A stretch of 64,000 nt of DNA from CAVTWY01 sp963738615 (GCA_963738615.1 CAVTXI010000012.1:1922001-1986000); one strand, 5' to 3'; counted from the stretch's first letter, positions 18,784 to 28,978 are shown. Notes: generated by a model from the sequence alone, not told the origin. Made by a program: numbers and translations.

Positions 18784-20324
18784 ACTACCCGTTGGTCGAT
18801 GCCCCGGCCGAAGAAGCCGATGTCTGCCTTATCGTCGAAGGCGCGTACCCATACGTGTGGGGTGGCGTATCGCACTGGGTGCAGCGCCTCATCCGCGCGC
18901 AAAAGCGCCTGACCTTCCACGTGGTGGCGATCACGGCCGACGATCGCAAGCGCAAGGTGCTTTACCGCGTGCCGCCGAACGTGCAAGGCATCCACAACGT
19001 GGCGCTGCAGCGGCGCGCCGAACCCGAACGTAAGGTGCGAGGCACCGACGCGATGGTGCGCGCGATCGAGCCCGCGCTGGCAGCCCTGCTGCAGGGTGGT
19101 GGCCGCGAGGAACTGCAACAACTGTGCGACGCCTTCGGGCGCCACCACGTCGCCGCGACCCTGTCTCAGCTGATGAACAGCGAGGCCGCCTACCAGATGG
19201 TGCAGCGCATGTACGAGCGCAGCGTGCCGGGTACGTCGTTCCTGCACTACTTCTGGACCTGGCGCTCGCTCGTCGGGGGCCTGTGCGCGGTGATGCTCGC
19301 CAAGCTGCCGCCAGCGCGCGTCTACCACGCGGTGTCGACCGGCTACGCGGGCCTGGCGATGGCGCGCGCGAGTCTCGAGACCAAACGCCCGGGCATGTTG
19401 ACCGAGCACGGCATCTACACGCATGAGCGCCGCATCGAAGTGGCCATGGCCGACTGGCTGCGCGACCCGCAGCCGGTGTCGCTGGCCGTCGCCGACCGGC
19501 CGACAGACTTGCGCGACATCTGGATGTCGGCCTTCAGTTCGTATTCGCGTGCAGCCTACGAATCGGCGAACCGCATCGTCACGCTTTACGGTGGCAACCA
19601 GACCGTGCAGCAGCGCGAAGGCGCAAGCCCGACGCGTATGTCGATCATCCCCAACGGCGTCGACGTCGAGCGTTACGCCGCGGTGCGCCGCGGCGCGCGC
19701 ATCCACCCACCGACGGTCGCACTGATGGGCCGCGTGGTGCCGGTGAAGGACATCAAGACCTTCGTGCGCGCGGCCGCGCTGCTGCGCGACCTGGTGCCTC
19801 GCCTTCGCGTGCAGATCTTCGGTGCGCGCGACGAAGACCCGGCCTACGCGCGCGAGTGCGACGACCTGGTCGAATTTCTGGGCTTGGGCAACTGCGTCGA
19901 GTTCAAGGGCCACGTCGACACCCGCGAGGCGTTGGCGCAGATCGACGTGCTGGTGCTGACCAGCCTGAGCGAAGCGCAACCGTTGGTGCTGCTCGAGGCG
20001 GGCGCCGCAGGCATCCCCTGCGTGGCGACCGACGTTGGCGCCTGCCGCGAGATCATCCTCGGGCGCCCCGGCGAGTACCCCACGCTGGGCGCGGGCGGCT
20101 TCGTCACGCCGCTGGCGAACCCACGTGCGACCGTGCAGGCGGTGGCGCAACTGCTGCGCGACGAGGTGCTGCGCGCGCGCTGCGGGCGCGCATTGCAGAC
20201 GCGCGTGCGCCGCTACTACAACCGCCGCATGGTCGACACCGCCTACGCCGAGCTGTACGCGAAGCAGATCGCGATGTCGGTGCCGGTGCCGGTGGTCGCG
20301 CCACACGACGCCCTTCAGGCCTGA
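18780..20324 (+). CDS. pelF: PelF, cytoplasmic Pel polysaccharide glycosyltransferase (GT4)
   Basis: 514 residues. It opens with CLIVEGAYPYVWGGVSHW, the strongly conserved PelF N-terminus. The C-terminal GT-B half has IPNGVDVERY, LMGRVVPVKDIKTF and the E-x7-E motif in EAQPLVLLEAGAAGIP. PelF uses UDP-sugars to polymerise the Pel chain together with PelD, PelE and PelG. The start overlaps pelE; the longer upstream frame reads through pelE and is not coding. Confidence 0.93.
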   Translation: MNYPLVDAPAEEADVCLIVEGAYPYVWGGVSHWVQRLIRAQKRLTFHVVAITADDRKRKVLYRVPPNVQGIHNVALQRRAEPERKVRGTDAMVRAIEPALAALLQGGGREELQQLCDAFGRHHVAATLSQLMNSEAAYQMVQRMYERSVPGTSFLHYFWTWRSLVGGLCAVMLAKLPPARVYHAVSTGYAGLAMARASLETKRPGMLTEHGIYTHERRIEVAMADWLRDPQPVSLAVADRPTDLRDIWMSAFSSYSRAAYESANRIVTLYGGNQTVQQREGASPTRMSIIPNGVDVERYAAVRRGARIHPPTVALMGRVVPVKDIKTFVRAAALLRDLVPRLRVQIFGARDEDPAYARECDDLVEFLGLGNCVEFKGHVDTREALAQIDVLVLTSLSEAQPLVLLEAGAAGIPCVATDVGACREIILGRPGEYPTLGAGGFVTPLANPRATVQAVAQLLRDEVLRARCGRALQTRVRRYYNRRMVDTAYAELYAKQIAMSVPVPVVAPHDALQA

Positions 20325-20341
20325 CCACCCGAGGAACCCGC

Positions 20342-21817
20342 ATGGCCGGCATCGGTTTCGAGTTGAACAAGATGATCCAGGAGGACCGCCTGAGCACGAA
20401 CCTGCGCGGGTTCCTGCACGCGGGGGTGATCGCCGCGGGGCCGTGGCTGCTGGCCTGCGTGGCGCTGGCGCTGATGCAGTCGATGGTTCGCGACGTGGCG
20501 AACCCGGCCGCGCTGCTGCGCTTCAACAGCGTCGCGGTGTTGGCCTTCTCGATCTCGCTCGTCGTGGCCGGGCCTTGGGTGCTGGTCGTGTCGCGTTGCC
20601 TGGCCGATGCCACGTACACCCATAACGTGCGGCCGGTTCGGGCCATGCTGCTGGCGGCCCTGTCGCACGTGTTTGCGTGTCTTGTGCCGATCGGTCTGGT
20701 GATCTTCGGCCTGGTGACACAGTTGCCGGCCGCCGACCGCATGCTCGGCTTCCTGCTGCTGATGGCCTGCGGCGGCGTGTGGGTTGTGGCGGGCATGCTG
20801 TCGGCGTTGCGCAGCCACGGCGCGGTCACGTCGGCGTTTGTGTGCGGTGTCGCGGTGGCGCTGGGGACCGCGCGTGCCACCGTCGGCACGTGGCACGAAG
20901 TCGGGATGCTGGGCGCGCTGCTGATAGGCCAGGCGGTGATCTTCTTCGTGCTCACGGCGCGGCTGCTGGCCGAGTTCCCGAGTGCACCGCGGCACGAGGC
21001 CGAATCGACGTTCGACCTTGGCGCCGCAACGGTGCGGTTCAAGCATTTGGCGTGGGCGGGCTTGCTCTACAACGCGGGCCTGTGGGTCGACAAGTGGCTG
21101 ATGTGGCTGGCACCCGGCGCCGAGCGCGCGGAAGGTGGCGTGTGGTCGCACCCGACATACGAAGGCGCGATGTTCCTCGCGTTCCTGGTGATCGTGCCGG
21201 TGCTGGCGATCTTCCTCATCGACGTCGAACCGCGCTTCCATCGCGCGTACCAGCGCTACTTCCACGCCATCGACCGCCGTGCCACGTTGCGCGCCATCCG
21301 CCGCAACCACGGCGTGATCATGCGCATCACCACGTCGAGCTTCAAGCGTCTGGCGTTGGTGCAGGCCACGATCGCGTTGATCGCGATCCTGGCGTCGCCT
21401 GCCGTCGTCGCGTGGGCCGGCGGCAGTTGGGAAATGGCGTCGGTGTTCCGCTTCGGGGTGCTTGGCGCAGCCTTCCACGTGATGCTGGTGATCGCGATGG
21501 CAGCACTGGCGTACTTCGACCAGCGCCGCTGGTTGCTGGCGGTGGCGGCGACGTTCTTCGGCCTGAACCTGCTGCTGACGCTGGTGGGCATCGCGCTGGG
21601 CACCTCCTTCCATGGCTGGGGCTACGCCATGGCCGCGTTGTTGTCGTTCGCGCTCGCGTTCTACGCGGCCGGGCGGTCGATCGCGAAGCTGCCGTTCATG
21701 ACCTTCATCGGCACCAACGCTTCGGTGCGCGAGCGTCGCGAGCGTGCCGAAGTCAACCCGCTCGCACGGCGCCCAGCGTCGGTGCTGGCGCACGGCGCCG
21801 CGAACCGCCCCGCCTGA
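20342..21817 (+). CDS. pelG: PelG, Pel polysaccharide membrane transporter
   Basis: 491 residues with about 12 membrane helices. It opens MAGIGFELNKMIQEDRLSTN, the hallmark PelG N-terminus, and belongs to a MATE/Wzx-like flippase family. It forms the inner-membrane conduit for nascent Pel with PelD/PelE/PelF. Seventeen bp downstream of pelF. The cluster ends here; the next gene is convergent. Confidence 0.93.
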   Translation: MAGIGFELNKMIQEDRLSTNLRGFLHAGVIAAGPWLLACVALALMQSMVRDVANPAALLRFNSVAVLAFSISLVVAGPWVLVVSRCLADATYTHNVRPVRAMLLAALSHVFACLVPIGLVIFGLVTQLPAADRMLGFLLLMACGGVWVVAGMLSALRSHGAVTSAFVCGVAVALGTARATVGTWHEVGMLGALLIGQAVIFFVLTARLLAEFPSAPRHEAESTFDLGAATVRFKHLAWAGLLYNAGLWVDKWLMWLAPGAERAEGGVWSHPTYEGAMFLAFLVIVPVLAIFLIDVEPRFHRAYQRYFHAIDRRATLRAIRRNHGVIMRITTSSFKRLALVQATIALIAILASPAVVAWAGGSWEMASVFRFGVLGAAFHVMLVIAMAALAYFDQRRWLLAVAATFFGLNLLLTLVGIALGTSFHGWGYAMAALLSFALAFYAAGRSIAKLPFMTFIGTNASVRERRERAEVNPLARRPASVLAHGAANRPA

Positions 21818-21830
21818 TCGCAGGCCACGA

Positions 21831-22634
21831 TCACTTCAGCGCGTCGATCTGCGCCCGCAACGCGGCGCGGTTCATCACGCCGACGTGGATGCGACGGATG
21901 CGCCCCTGCGCGTCGACGAACACCGTCGTCGGTAGACCGCTCGACGCGACGGCGCGGCCGAAGGTCGACTCGCGGTCGAGCCACACGTGGTCCAGTGCAG
22001 GCAGCTTCGCGAGATAGCCGCGCACGCGCGCTTCGTCCTCGCCCTGGTTCACGAACACGATCGGCACCTGCGGGCGGTCGCGCTGCACCTGCGCGAACGC
22101 GGGCATCTCTTCGCGGCAGGGCGCGCACCACGTCGCCCAAAGGTTGACGACGAAGGGCCGGTCCGCGAAGGCCGGGCCGAAAGCCTCGGCGCGCGCTGTG
22201 CCCAGACGCTGCAACGTCAGCTCGGGCAGCTGCGACACCTGCCTCGACTGCAGCCACGCCAGCGCGCCGAACCAAACCGCCAGACCGAGCACCGCCCCCA
22301 GCATCAGAGCGAATGACGGCGCGCGCTCACGCCACGCCGCCCAGCCCAACCACGCCAGGCCCGCGGCCACCCCGGCCCAGGGCATCCAACCACCGTCGCG
22401 GAAGTCGAAGATCGACGAAGCCGGCCCCTCGAGGTACAGGTCGCGGTTCGCGATCACGTAGGCCGCGCGCGCCGCCACCAGGCCCACGATGCCCGCCGTG
22501 CTCACGGCCCTGGTGGCGCCCTCGCGCGCGTCGAGCGGCGAGGTCTGGGCCGCGACCTGCTGCGCGGCCAGCCAGCAGGCCATGAGCACCCACGGTGCGA
22601 TCGGCATCGACAAACCGAACAGTTGAAACGACAT
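21831..22634 (-). CDS. TlpA-like thioredoxin with Lgt-like membrane N-terminus
   Basis: 267 residues. The C-terminal half is a TlpA/ResA thioredoxin fold with the redox motif WATWCAPCREEMP and cis-Pro loop GLPTTVFVD, so it faces the periplasm and reduces disulfides. The N-terminal ~130 residues are membrane segments; the stretch AARAAYVIANRDLYLEGP followed by FRDGGW resembles part of prolipoprotein diacylglyceryl transferase (Lgt), suggesting a fusion to a degenerate Lgt-like anchor. The start ATG at 22634 is the first that gives the membrane domain. Convergent with pelG. Confidence 0.8.
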   Translation of the reverse strand: MSFQLFGLSMPIAPWVLMACWLAAQQVAAQTSPLDAREGATRAVSTAGIVGLVAARAAYVIANRDLYLEGPASSIFDFRDGGWMPWAGVAAGLAWLGWAAWRERAPSFALMLGAVLGLAVWFGALAWLQSRQVSQLPELTLQRLGTARAEAFGPAFADRPFVVNLWATWCAPCREEMPAFAQVQRDRPQVPIVFVNQGEDEARVRGYLAKLPALDHVWLDRESTFGRAVASSGLPTTVFVDAQGRIRRIHVGVMNRAALRAQIDALK

Positions 22635-22671
22635 CAAGGATGCGTCCTTCGCGCGCAGTGGTGGTGCGCCA

Positions 22672-25242
22672 TCACGCCAACCGCTCCAGCGCCTTGTCGA
22701 GCCGCACCGCGGACGCCGCGTAGTCCTGCCACGGCCCGTTGCCGATGCGCAAGCGTTCGTCGACGTCACGCAGGCCCCAGTGCGCGCCGCCGGTGACGCG
22801 CGACAACTCGTCCCACGCGATCGGCACCGACACGCCCACCCCCGGCCGCGCCCGCGGCGACCACGCGCACACCGTGGTCGCTCCGCGGCTGTTGCGCAGG
22901 TGGTCGATGAACACCTTGCCGATGCGATTGCGCGCGCCGCTGGTGGCCGTGAAGCGCTGCGGCACCACGCGCGCCATGTGCTGCGCCAGCGCCTGCGCGA
23001 AGCCATGCGCCGCGGCCCAGTCGTGCACGCGCTCGATCGGTACCACCACGTGCAGGCCCTTGCCGCCGCTGGTCTTCAGGAACGCGGGCAGCTCGAGCTC
23101 GTTCAGCATCGCGCGCACCAGCAGCGCGGCTTCCTGCACCAGCGGCCACGGCAGGCCATCGCCGGGGTCGAGGTCGAGAATCACGCGGTCGGGATGCAGC
23201 AGGTCGTCGCGCTTCGCATTCCACGTGTGGAACTCGATCACGTTCATCTGCGCGGCACCCGCCAGCCCCTGCGCATCGACGATCTCGATCAGCGGGTCGA
23301 CAGATCCGCCGGGGCCAGCAAACGACTCGACACCCGGCATCGTCATGCGGTCGTTGTGCTTCTGAAAGAAGGTCTGGCCAGCGATACCGTCGGGCGCACG
23401 CAGCCACGACACGGGCCGCGACGCCAGATGCTCGAGCATCAGCGGCGCCACGCGCTGCATGTAGCGCACGAGTTCGATCTTCGTGATGCCGCTCGACGCG
23501 TCGACCACGCGCTCGGGGTTCGTGACGGTCACCGCCAGGGGCGCTGCCGCGGTCACGGCCACGACGCCGGGGCGTTCGCGTTCGACCTCACGTGCCGACT
23601 TGTCTTCGCGCAGGCCGCGGAACACCGCGTGCTTCACGCGACCGTCACGAGAAAAGCCGGCGAAGCTGATCTGCGCGACCAGCTCGGGCCGCACCCAGAT
23701 CGTGGCCTTCAGGTCCTTGTTCGGGTTGTCCAGCACCGGACGCTTCACGCGCAGCGGACGCAGCAGCGCGGAAAGCGCTTCGAGCGTGTCTTCGTCGAAG
23801 CCGCTGCCGACGTTGCCAGCGTGGCGCAGCAGCCCGTGTTCGTCGTGCTGCGCCAGCACCAGGGCACCGAAGGTCTTCTCGCGCATGCCTTCGCCGAGCG
23901 TAAAACCGGCGATGACAAATTCCTCGTGGTGGCCGTGCTTCAACTTCACCCACGCGTCACTGCGACCACCGCGGTACGGCGCGTCGATGCGCTTGCCCAT
24001 CAGGCCTTCGAGCCCCGCAGCCTTTGACGCGGCCGCAAGCTGCGACGGCGGCGCATCGAACGTTTGCGACAGGCGGATGTTGTCGTGCGGATCATCGACG
24101 ATGCCTTCGAGCCGCGCGCGCCGTTGGGACAACGGCAACGCACGCCAGTCCTCGCCGTCGATGAAGGGAAGGTCGAACGCGAAGTAGACAAGCGCGCCGG
24201 TGTCGCTGCTGGCAATCGCGCGTTGCAGTGCCTCGAAGCTGGGCAACCCACGCGAGTCGAGCGCGACGAGTTCGCCGTCGATCCACGCCTTGCGCTGTCG
24301 CAGGCCCTCGAGCGCACGCACGAGCGCCGGGAACCGCGCGCTCCAGTCCTGCGCGTTGCGCGTGTGCAGCGTCGCCTTGCCTTTGTCGTCGATGCGTGCC
24401 ATCAGCCGATAGCCGTCGAGCTTGATCTCCCACAGGCGCTGGTCGGCGTCGGCTGGCACACCACTGACCGCCAGTGCGAGCTGCGGCTCGAACGTCGCGG
24501 GCAGTGGCGCGGCGCGACCCTTCGCCGGGGCGATGCGCGTCTTGGCCGGCGTGGCAGCCGACGCAGACACCGCGCCAGCGTCGCCAAGCGCAGGCACCGC
24601 ATCGGGCATTGCTTCGAGCACGTCGTACTCGTCGCGGCTGCGCACGTAGGCGTCGCGCTCTTTGATGAGCAGCCATGTCGGCTTCTTCTCGCCTTCGCGC
24701 GGCTTGGTGCGCACGAGCACGAAGCGGCCACGCAGCTTGTGGCCCTCGAGCTCGAACTTCAGGTCGCCCTTCGCCAAGCCTTCGTGCGCATCGCCCACCG
24801 GCTTCCAACGCCCGTTGTCCCAGATCACGACGCGACCCGCGCCGTAGTGCCCCGCGGGGATCTGACCGTCAAAGCGGTTGTAGTCGATCGGATGGTCTTC
24901 GGTCGCGACGGCCATGCGCTTGTCGCGCGGGTCGAGGCTGGGGCCTTTGGGCACGGCCCAACTCTTCATCACACCGTCGAGCTCGAGCCTGAAGTCGTAG
25001 TGGAGCCGCGTCGCCCAGTGCTTCTGAATCACGAACGTGCCACCGGTGGAACTCGATTCACCCGACACACCCGACGTACCAACGATGCCTGTGGGCTCGG
25101 GCGTCTGCGCGAAGCGGCGCTTGCCACGGTAGGTGGTCAGCGCATCGTCGGGCGTGGTGGCCTTGGGGGCCGCGATGGTGGTCGCAGCCGCGCCACCGCG
25201 ACGGGGCGATGTGGAAGGCTTGGAGCTTCGGGCCGCAGGCAT
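22672..25242 (-). CDS. ligD: ATP-dependent DNA ligase D (LigD)
   Basis: 856 residues in the order 3'-phosphoesterase (about 45-200; FVIQKHWATRLHYDFRLELD), ATP-dependent ligase with nucleotidyl lysine in EIKLDGYRLMARID (about residue 280), OB-fold, then the primase-polymerase domain (about 580-850; VILDLDPGDGLPW, FLKTSGGKGLHVVVP). This is the full three-domain bacterial NHEJ ligase. The start MPAARSSK was chosen over a 17-codon extension. No Ku gene lies in the window, although Ku and LigD are often adjacent. Confidence 0.93.
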   Translation of the reverse strand: MPAARSSKPSTSPRRGGAAATTIAAPKATTPDDALTTYRGKRRFAQTPEPTGIVGTSGVSGESSSTGGTFVIQKHWATRLHYDFRLELDGVMKSWAVPKGPSLDPRDKRMAVATEDHPIDYNRFDGQIPAGHYGAGRVVIWDNGRWKPVGDAHEGLAKGDLKFELEGHKLRGRFVLVRTKPREGEKKPTWLLIKERDAYVRSRDEYDVLEAMPDAVPALGDAGAVSASAATPAKTRIAPAKGRAAPLPATFEPQLALAVSGVPADADQRLWEIKLDGYRLMARIDDKGKATLHTRNAQDWSARFPALVRALEGLRQRKAWIDGELVALDSRGLPSFEALQRAIASSDTGALVYFAFDLPFIDGEDWRALPLSQRRARLEGIVDDPHDNIRLSQTFDAPPSQLAAASKAAGLEGLMGKRIDAPYRGGRSDAWVKLKHGHHEEFVIAGFTLGEGMREKTFGALVLAQHDEHGLLRHAGNVGSGFDEDTLEALSALLRPLRVKRPVLDNPNKDLKATIWVRPELVAQISFAGFSRDGRVKHAVFRGLREDKSAREVERERPGVVAVTAAAPLAVTVTNPERVVDASSGITKIELVRYMQRVAPLMLEHLASRPVSWLRAPDGIAGQTFFQKHNDRMTMPGVESFAGPGGSVDPLIEIVDAQGLAGAAQMNVIEFHTWNAKRDDLLHPDRVILDLDPGDGLPWPLVQEAALLVRAMLNELELPAFLKTSGGKGLHVVVPIERVHDWAAAHGFAQALAQHMARVVPQRFTATSGARNRIGKVFIDHLRNSRGATTVCAWSPRARPGVGVSVPIAWDELSRVTGGAHWGLRDVDERLRIGNGPWQDYAASAVRLDKALERLA

Positions 25243-25333
25243 GCGCGACGATTGTGCCGAACGGCCGTCGCTATGATGCGCACCGCTGCGCATCGCTGCG
25301 GCTCAACATCTCTTTCACCGGGAGTTTTCGATC

Positions 25334-25879
25334 GTGATTCTTCGCCCTCGCGCCACCGCTGTCTTCACCTTGCTTGCTTTCGCCCTGTCGACCTCTGCGC
25401 TCGCCCAAAGCCCCGCACCCGCCGTGAAGCCAGCCCCGGCGGCCACACCCGCGCAGGTCCCGATGATCGAGAAGCCTGCCGTCACGCCAGCACCCGCTGT
25501 GGTTGCGCCGGGTAAGAAGGGCGTGATGATCGACGAGCCCGCGCCGTCGGGCAAACCGCAGGGTCCTCGTTCGTCGGCCGAAGAGTCGGGCCTGGCCGCC
25601 GTCTACAGCGACAAGCTGCACGGCCGCAAGACCGCCAGCGGCAAGCGCTACGACCGCAACGCGCTGACGGCCGCGCACAAGACGCTGCCGTTCGGCACGC
25701 AGGTGCGCGTGACCAACACCAAGAACAAGAAGAGCGTCGTGCTGACGATCAACGACCGCGGGCCGGTGCAGCCCGAACGCATCCTCGACATCTCGCCGCG
25801 CGCAGCCAAGGCGCTGGGCATCCACCGGCTCGGTATGGGCGACGTGTTGATGGTCGTGATCGGGCGCGGCAAGGCCTGA
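25334..25879 (+). CDS. RlpA-like DPBB-domain secreted protein
   Basis: 181 residues from a GTG start with GGGAG about 12 bases upstream. Signal peptide ending ALAQS, a Pro/Ala-rich linker, then a double-psi beta-barrel (residues ~85-180) with AAVYSDKLHGRKTASGKRYD, LPFGTQVRVTN and TINDRGP, the RlpA core including the Asp of the transglycosylase active site. No SPOR domain, so it is a short RlpA-like protein acting in the periplasm on peptidoglycan. Divergent from ligD. Confidence 0.85.
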   Translation: MILRPRATAVFTLLAFALSTSALAQSPAPAVKPAPAATPAQVPMIEKPAVTPAPAVVAPGKKGVMIDEPAPSGKPQGPRSSAEESGLAAVYSDKLHGRKTASGKRYDRNALTAAHKTLPFGTQVRVTNTKNKKSVVLTINDRGPVQPERILDISPRAAKALGIHRLGMGDVLMVVIGRGKA

Positions 25880-25906
25880 CGCCGCGCGCGCGGTGGGCCA
25901 TGGTGG

Positions 25907-26738
25907 TCAACCGCGCCGCCCGACAATTGTCAGCAGCACACCCCCCAGCACCAGCACCGACGCTGCAGCCAGCCGCGTCGTGATCGGCTCGCCCAGGCCC
26001 GCCGCCGCGACCGCGGCCGTCACCGGCGGCACCAGCAGCATCGCCACGCCGGCCGTCATGCGCGACAGGCGCGGCAGCGCCGCGTACCAGATGGCATAGC
26101 CGATGCCCGACGTGAGCGCGCCCGACAGCACCGCCAGCATCACGCCCGCAGGCTCGACCGGCGCAGACGGCGCCAACCACCACGCGACCACACCCACCGG
26201 TGCGGCGCCGATGAAGTTGCGCGCCGTCATCGCGAGCGCGTCGGTCGCACCGCGTCCCACCAGCGTGTAGACCCCCCACGCCGCGCCCGCCAGCACCATC
26301 AGAAGCGCCGACAGGGCCTGCGGCGTTCGCAGGTCGTCGAACAGCAGCCACGCCAGCCCGGCCATCGCGAGCACGCTGCCGAGCGCTTCGAGCAACGTCG
26401 GCTTCAGGCCCGCGAGCAGCGACGCCGCGACGATCGTCAACTGCACGCCCGCGAAGAGGATCAGCGCGCCCGTGGCGGCGCCGAGTTCGATGTACGCGAA
26501 CGTGAACCCGAGCATGTAGACGGCGAGCGCGACGACACCCTTCACATCAGCGCGTGTCGGGCCAAACCCGCGCGCCGCGCCAGCCGGCCAGCGCCGCCAG
26601 CAACCCCGCGCCCGCAACGAGACGGATCGCCGCGAACGACGCCGCACCGATCAACCCCGTGGCCAGCCCTGCACGCGTGAGCAGCGAGTTGCCCGCGAAG
26701 GCGAGGATCGCGAGCGTGACGAGCAGGGCCAGCCGCAT
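25907..26738 (-). CDS. EamA/DMT-family transporter, frameshifted
   Basis: Two halves in different frames make one DMT permease with about ten helices. The N-terminal part starts at 26738 (MRLALLVTLAILAFAGNSLL); from about 26555 onward the reading continues with DVKGVVALAVYMLGFTFAYI and ends GGVLLTIVGRRG. Restoring a GC pair in ACGC(GC)GCTGAT rejoins them (D-T-R-A-D-V). EamA proteins export metabolites or amino acids at the inner membrane. It starts 7 bp after the HAD gene stop, so the two are probably co-transcribed. Confidence 0.75.
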
Positions 26739-26745
26739 GCGAGCG

Positions 26746-27416
26746 TCAGTGCTCGAGCACGCCGCGCAAGTCGCGCAGTACCGCCACCGGCGCAAGCGCC
26801 GCGTACTCGTCGGGCAGTCCCGCGCGGTTGACCCACAGCGTTCGAAACCCCGCCGCGGTCGCACCGGCCACGTCCCACCGGTTCGACGACACGAAAGTCA
26901 CGTCGGCCGGCGCGACGCCGAAGTGGCGCGAGACGAGTGCATAGACCTCTGGCGCGGTCTTGAACACACCCACCTCGTCGACCGACACGATCCGATCGAG
27001 CAGCGCCACAAGCCCCGCGCTCGTGAACGCGGCGTCGAGCATCGCCGCATCGCCGTTGCTGAGCACCGCGGTGCGCGCGCCGCGCTCGCGCAACGCGCGC
27101 AGCACCTCGGCTGCTTCGGGGTAAGCGTCGAGCGCGCGATACGCCTCGAGCAGCGGCGCGCGCACCGCCACCGGCACCGAAGGCAGCCGCGCCATCGCGT
27201 GATCGAGCGCACGTTCGGTCAAGGTCCAGAACGGCTCGTATCGCCCCATCAGCGACGTGACCCAGGTGTACTCGAGCTGCTTGCCGCGCCACAACTCGGA
27301 CAGGCGCGCCGCGTCGGGGCCGACGGCCTGCGCGTGCCGCGCCACCGCGGCGTTCACGTCGAGCAGGGTGCCGTAGGCGTCGAAGACGACGAGCGTGTTT
27401 CGTGGGTGAGCGACAT
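26746..27416 (-). CDS. haloacid dehalogenase type II (HAD superfamily), 5' end frameshifted
   Basis: About 225 residues. HAD motif I VVFDAYGTLLDV, motif II AVLSNGD, and motif III/IV region VFKTAPEVYALVSRHFG with FVSSNRWDVAGATAAGF, typical of L-2-haloacid dehalogenases. The body frame has no start codon; the only nearby ATG (27416) is out of frame. Adding two GC pairs in TCGC(GC)TCACC and CACGC(GC)TCGTC would give MSRSPTKHALVVFDAYGT, a natural HAD start, which is the strongest single case for the indel pattern described in findings. Substrate unproven. Confidence 0.75.
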
Positions 27417-27570
27417 GATGTGGCGATTGTGCGGCGCCACCGTCGTCGTTGTCGCTTCGACTGCCGCGACACAATCTTTCGCCTCCCGTTGACACTTTCG
27501 TGATGATTCGCGGCCACATCGCGAGCGCAATGCGTGCGGCACCGTTGCCTTGCTCATCGAGAGACTCGCC

Positions 27571-28978
27571 ATGACCTTCCGACCCACGCGCACACCCGCC
27601 TGCACCCTGCTTGCACTCGCCACGCTGATGAGCCTGGTTGCTTGCGGCGGCAGCGACGAATCGCTCGGGCGACGGCGCCCAGGCCGTGAAGGCCGAGGCC
27701 TCGACAAGCGGTGACGAGAAGCGACGTCGTCCGCCTCCTCCGCCACCGCCTCCCCCGCCGCCACCTCCCCCACCACCGCCACCTCCGCCTTCGCCACCAG
27801 TCGACAGCACCATCGTCGGCGCGCTGGCGCTGGCGTCGTCGAACGCCGCAGGCCAGGCCGCGGGCGGCTTTCCCTGTGGCCTCTCGGCCGACGGCAACCT
27901 CGTCGCCTTCAGTCCACGTCCGCAACATGCTGGTCGCGGGCGACATCAACAACGCGAACGACGTCTTCGTGAAAGACCTGCGCACCGGCGCCGTCCAACG
28001 CGTCAGCGGCTGCGGCGGCGCCGGCTGTCGGCAGATGACGCCCGACGGACGCTTCGTGCTGATGGGCGCTAGCGACCGGCGCCGTGCAGGTGCGAGACCC
28101 GACCACCGGCGCGCTCACCCAGGTTTCGCCCGCGGCGAACTCAATCCCGAACAACACGGGCTTCAGCGCCGCGTCGATCTCGGATGACGGCACCAAGGTC
28201 GCCATCGTGACCATCCCGACGACGATCTACGTCGGCGCGTACAACTACGTGAACACGGTGCCCGCGCGCATCATGGTCGGAACCTGGTCGACGGCAGCCT
28301 TGGTCACGCTGCCCACCGACAACGGCAGCGTGGCGCAAGGCGAGATCGTGCTGGGCCACCTCAACGCCAGACTTTCGCCTGATGGCAGCCGAATCGCCTT
28401 CGTGTCGTCATCGAGCACGCTCGTGGGTGGCGACACCAACGGCCAGGCCGACGTGTTCGTGCGCAACCTCGCCACCGGTGCGACGATGCTGGCGTCGAGC
28501 AACAGCAGCGGCATGCCCGCCACGCTGTCGGTGTGCTGCTTCCAGAACTACTACAAGGTCGAATGGGCGTCGAACACGTTGCTGCAGTTCGTACCCGATC
28601 AGCTCAGCAGCCTTGGCGAGAGCGGCGAATACGTGAAGAACGTCGCCACCGGCGAGCTGCGCTTCCTGCTGAGCCCGGGCAACGAGACCGGCGCCGGCGG
28701 CGCCTTGCTCTCGGCCGACGGCAGCAAGTTCGTCTATTCGCGCTTCTACGGCAGCGGCTTCGACCGACGCATCTTCGTGCGCGACATTGGCGACGGGCGC
28801 GAGCAAGTCGTCAGCAGTTCATCCACCGGCACGGCGAGCAACGGCAACAGCAACTCCGCGCGCGATTTCGCGCGACGGCGCGCGCGTGGTGTTTAACTCG
28901 AACGCGACCAATATCTTCAGCCCTGCACCGCCGGCGGGCAGCTTTCCGGTGTACGTGAAGACGATCGACACGCCGTGA
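27571..28978 (+). CDS. lipoprotein with proline stalk and TolB/PD40-like repeats, four frameshifts
   Basis: The start ATG gives a lipoprotein signal ending LMSLVACGG. A run of about 20 prolines (27729-27800) forms a stalk, then PD40/TolB-type repeats such as LSADGNLVAFS, AGDINNANDVFVKDLRTG, LSPDGSRIAFVSSSSTLVGG, GDTNGQADVFVRNLATG and SRDGARVVFNSNATNIF. The frame changes near 27665, 27915, 28072 and 28870, each time by +1 relative to the coding strand. Each break is repaired by restoring a GC/CG pair. Probably a surface or periplasmic beta-propeller protein of unknown role. Confidence 0.7.

Noticed and set aside
27571..28978. Programmed +1 frameshifting
   Set aside because: All four shifts have the same sign, but no shift-prone codon or stop context is shared, and the same pattern occurs in unrelated genes where GC-pair restoration works equally well. 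Consensus error is simpler.
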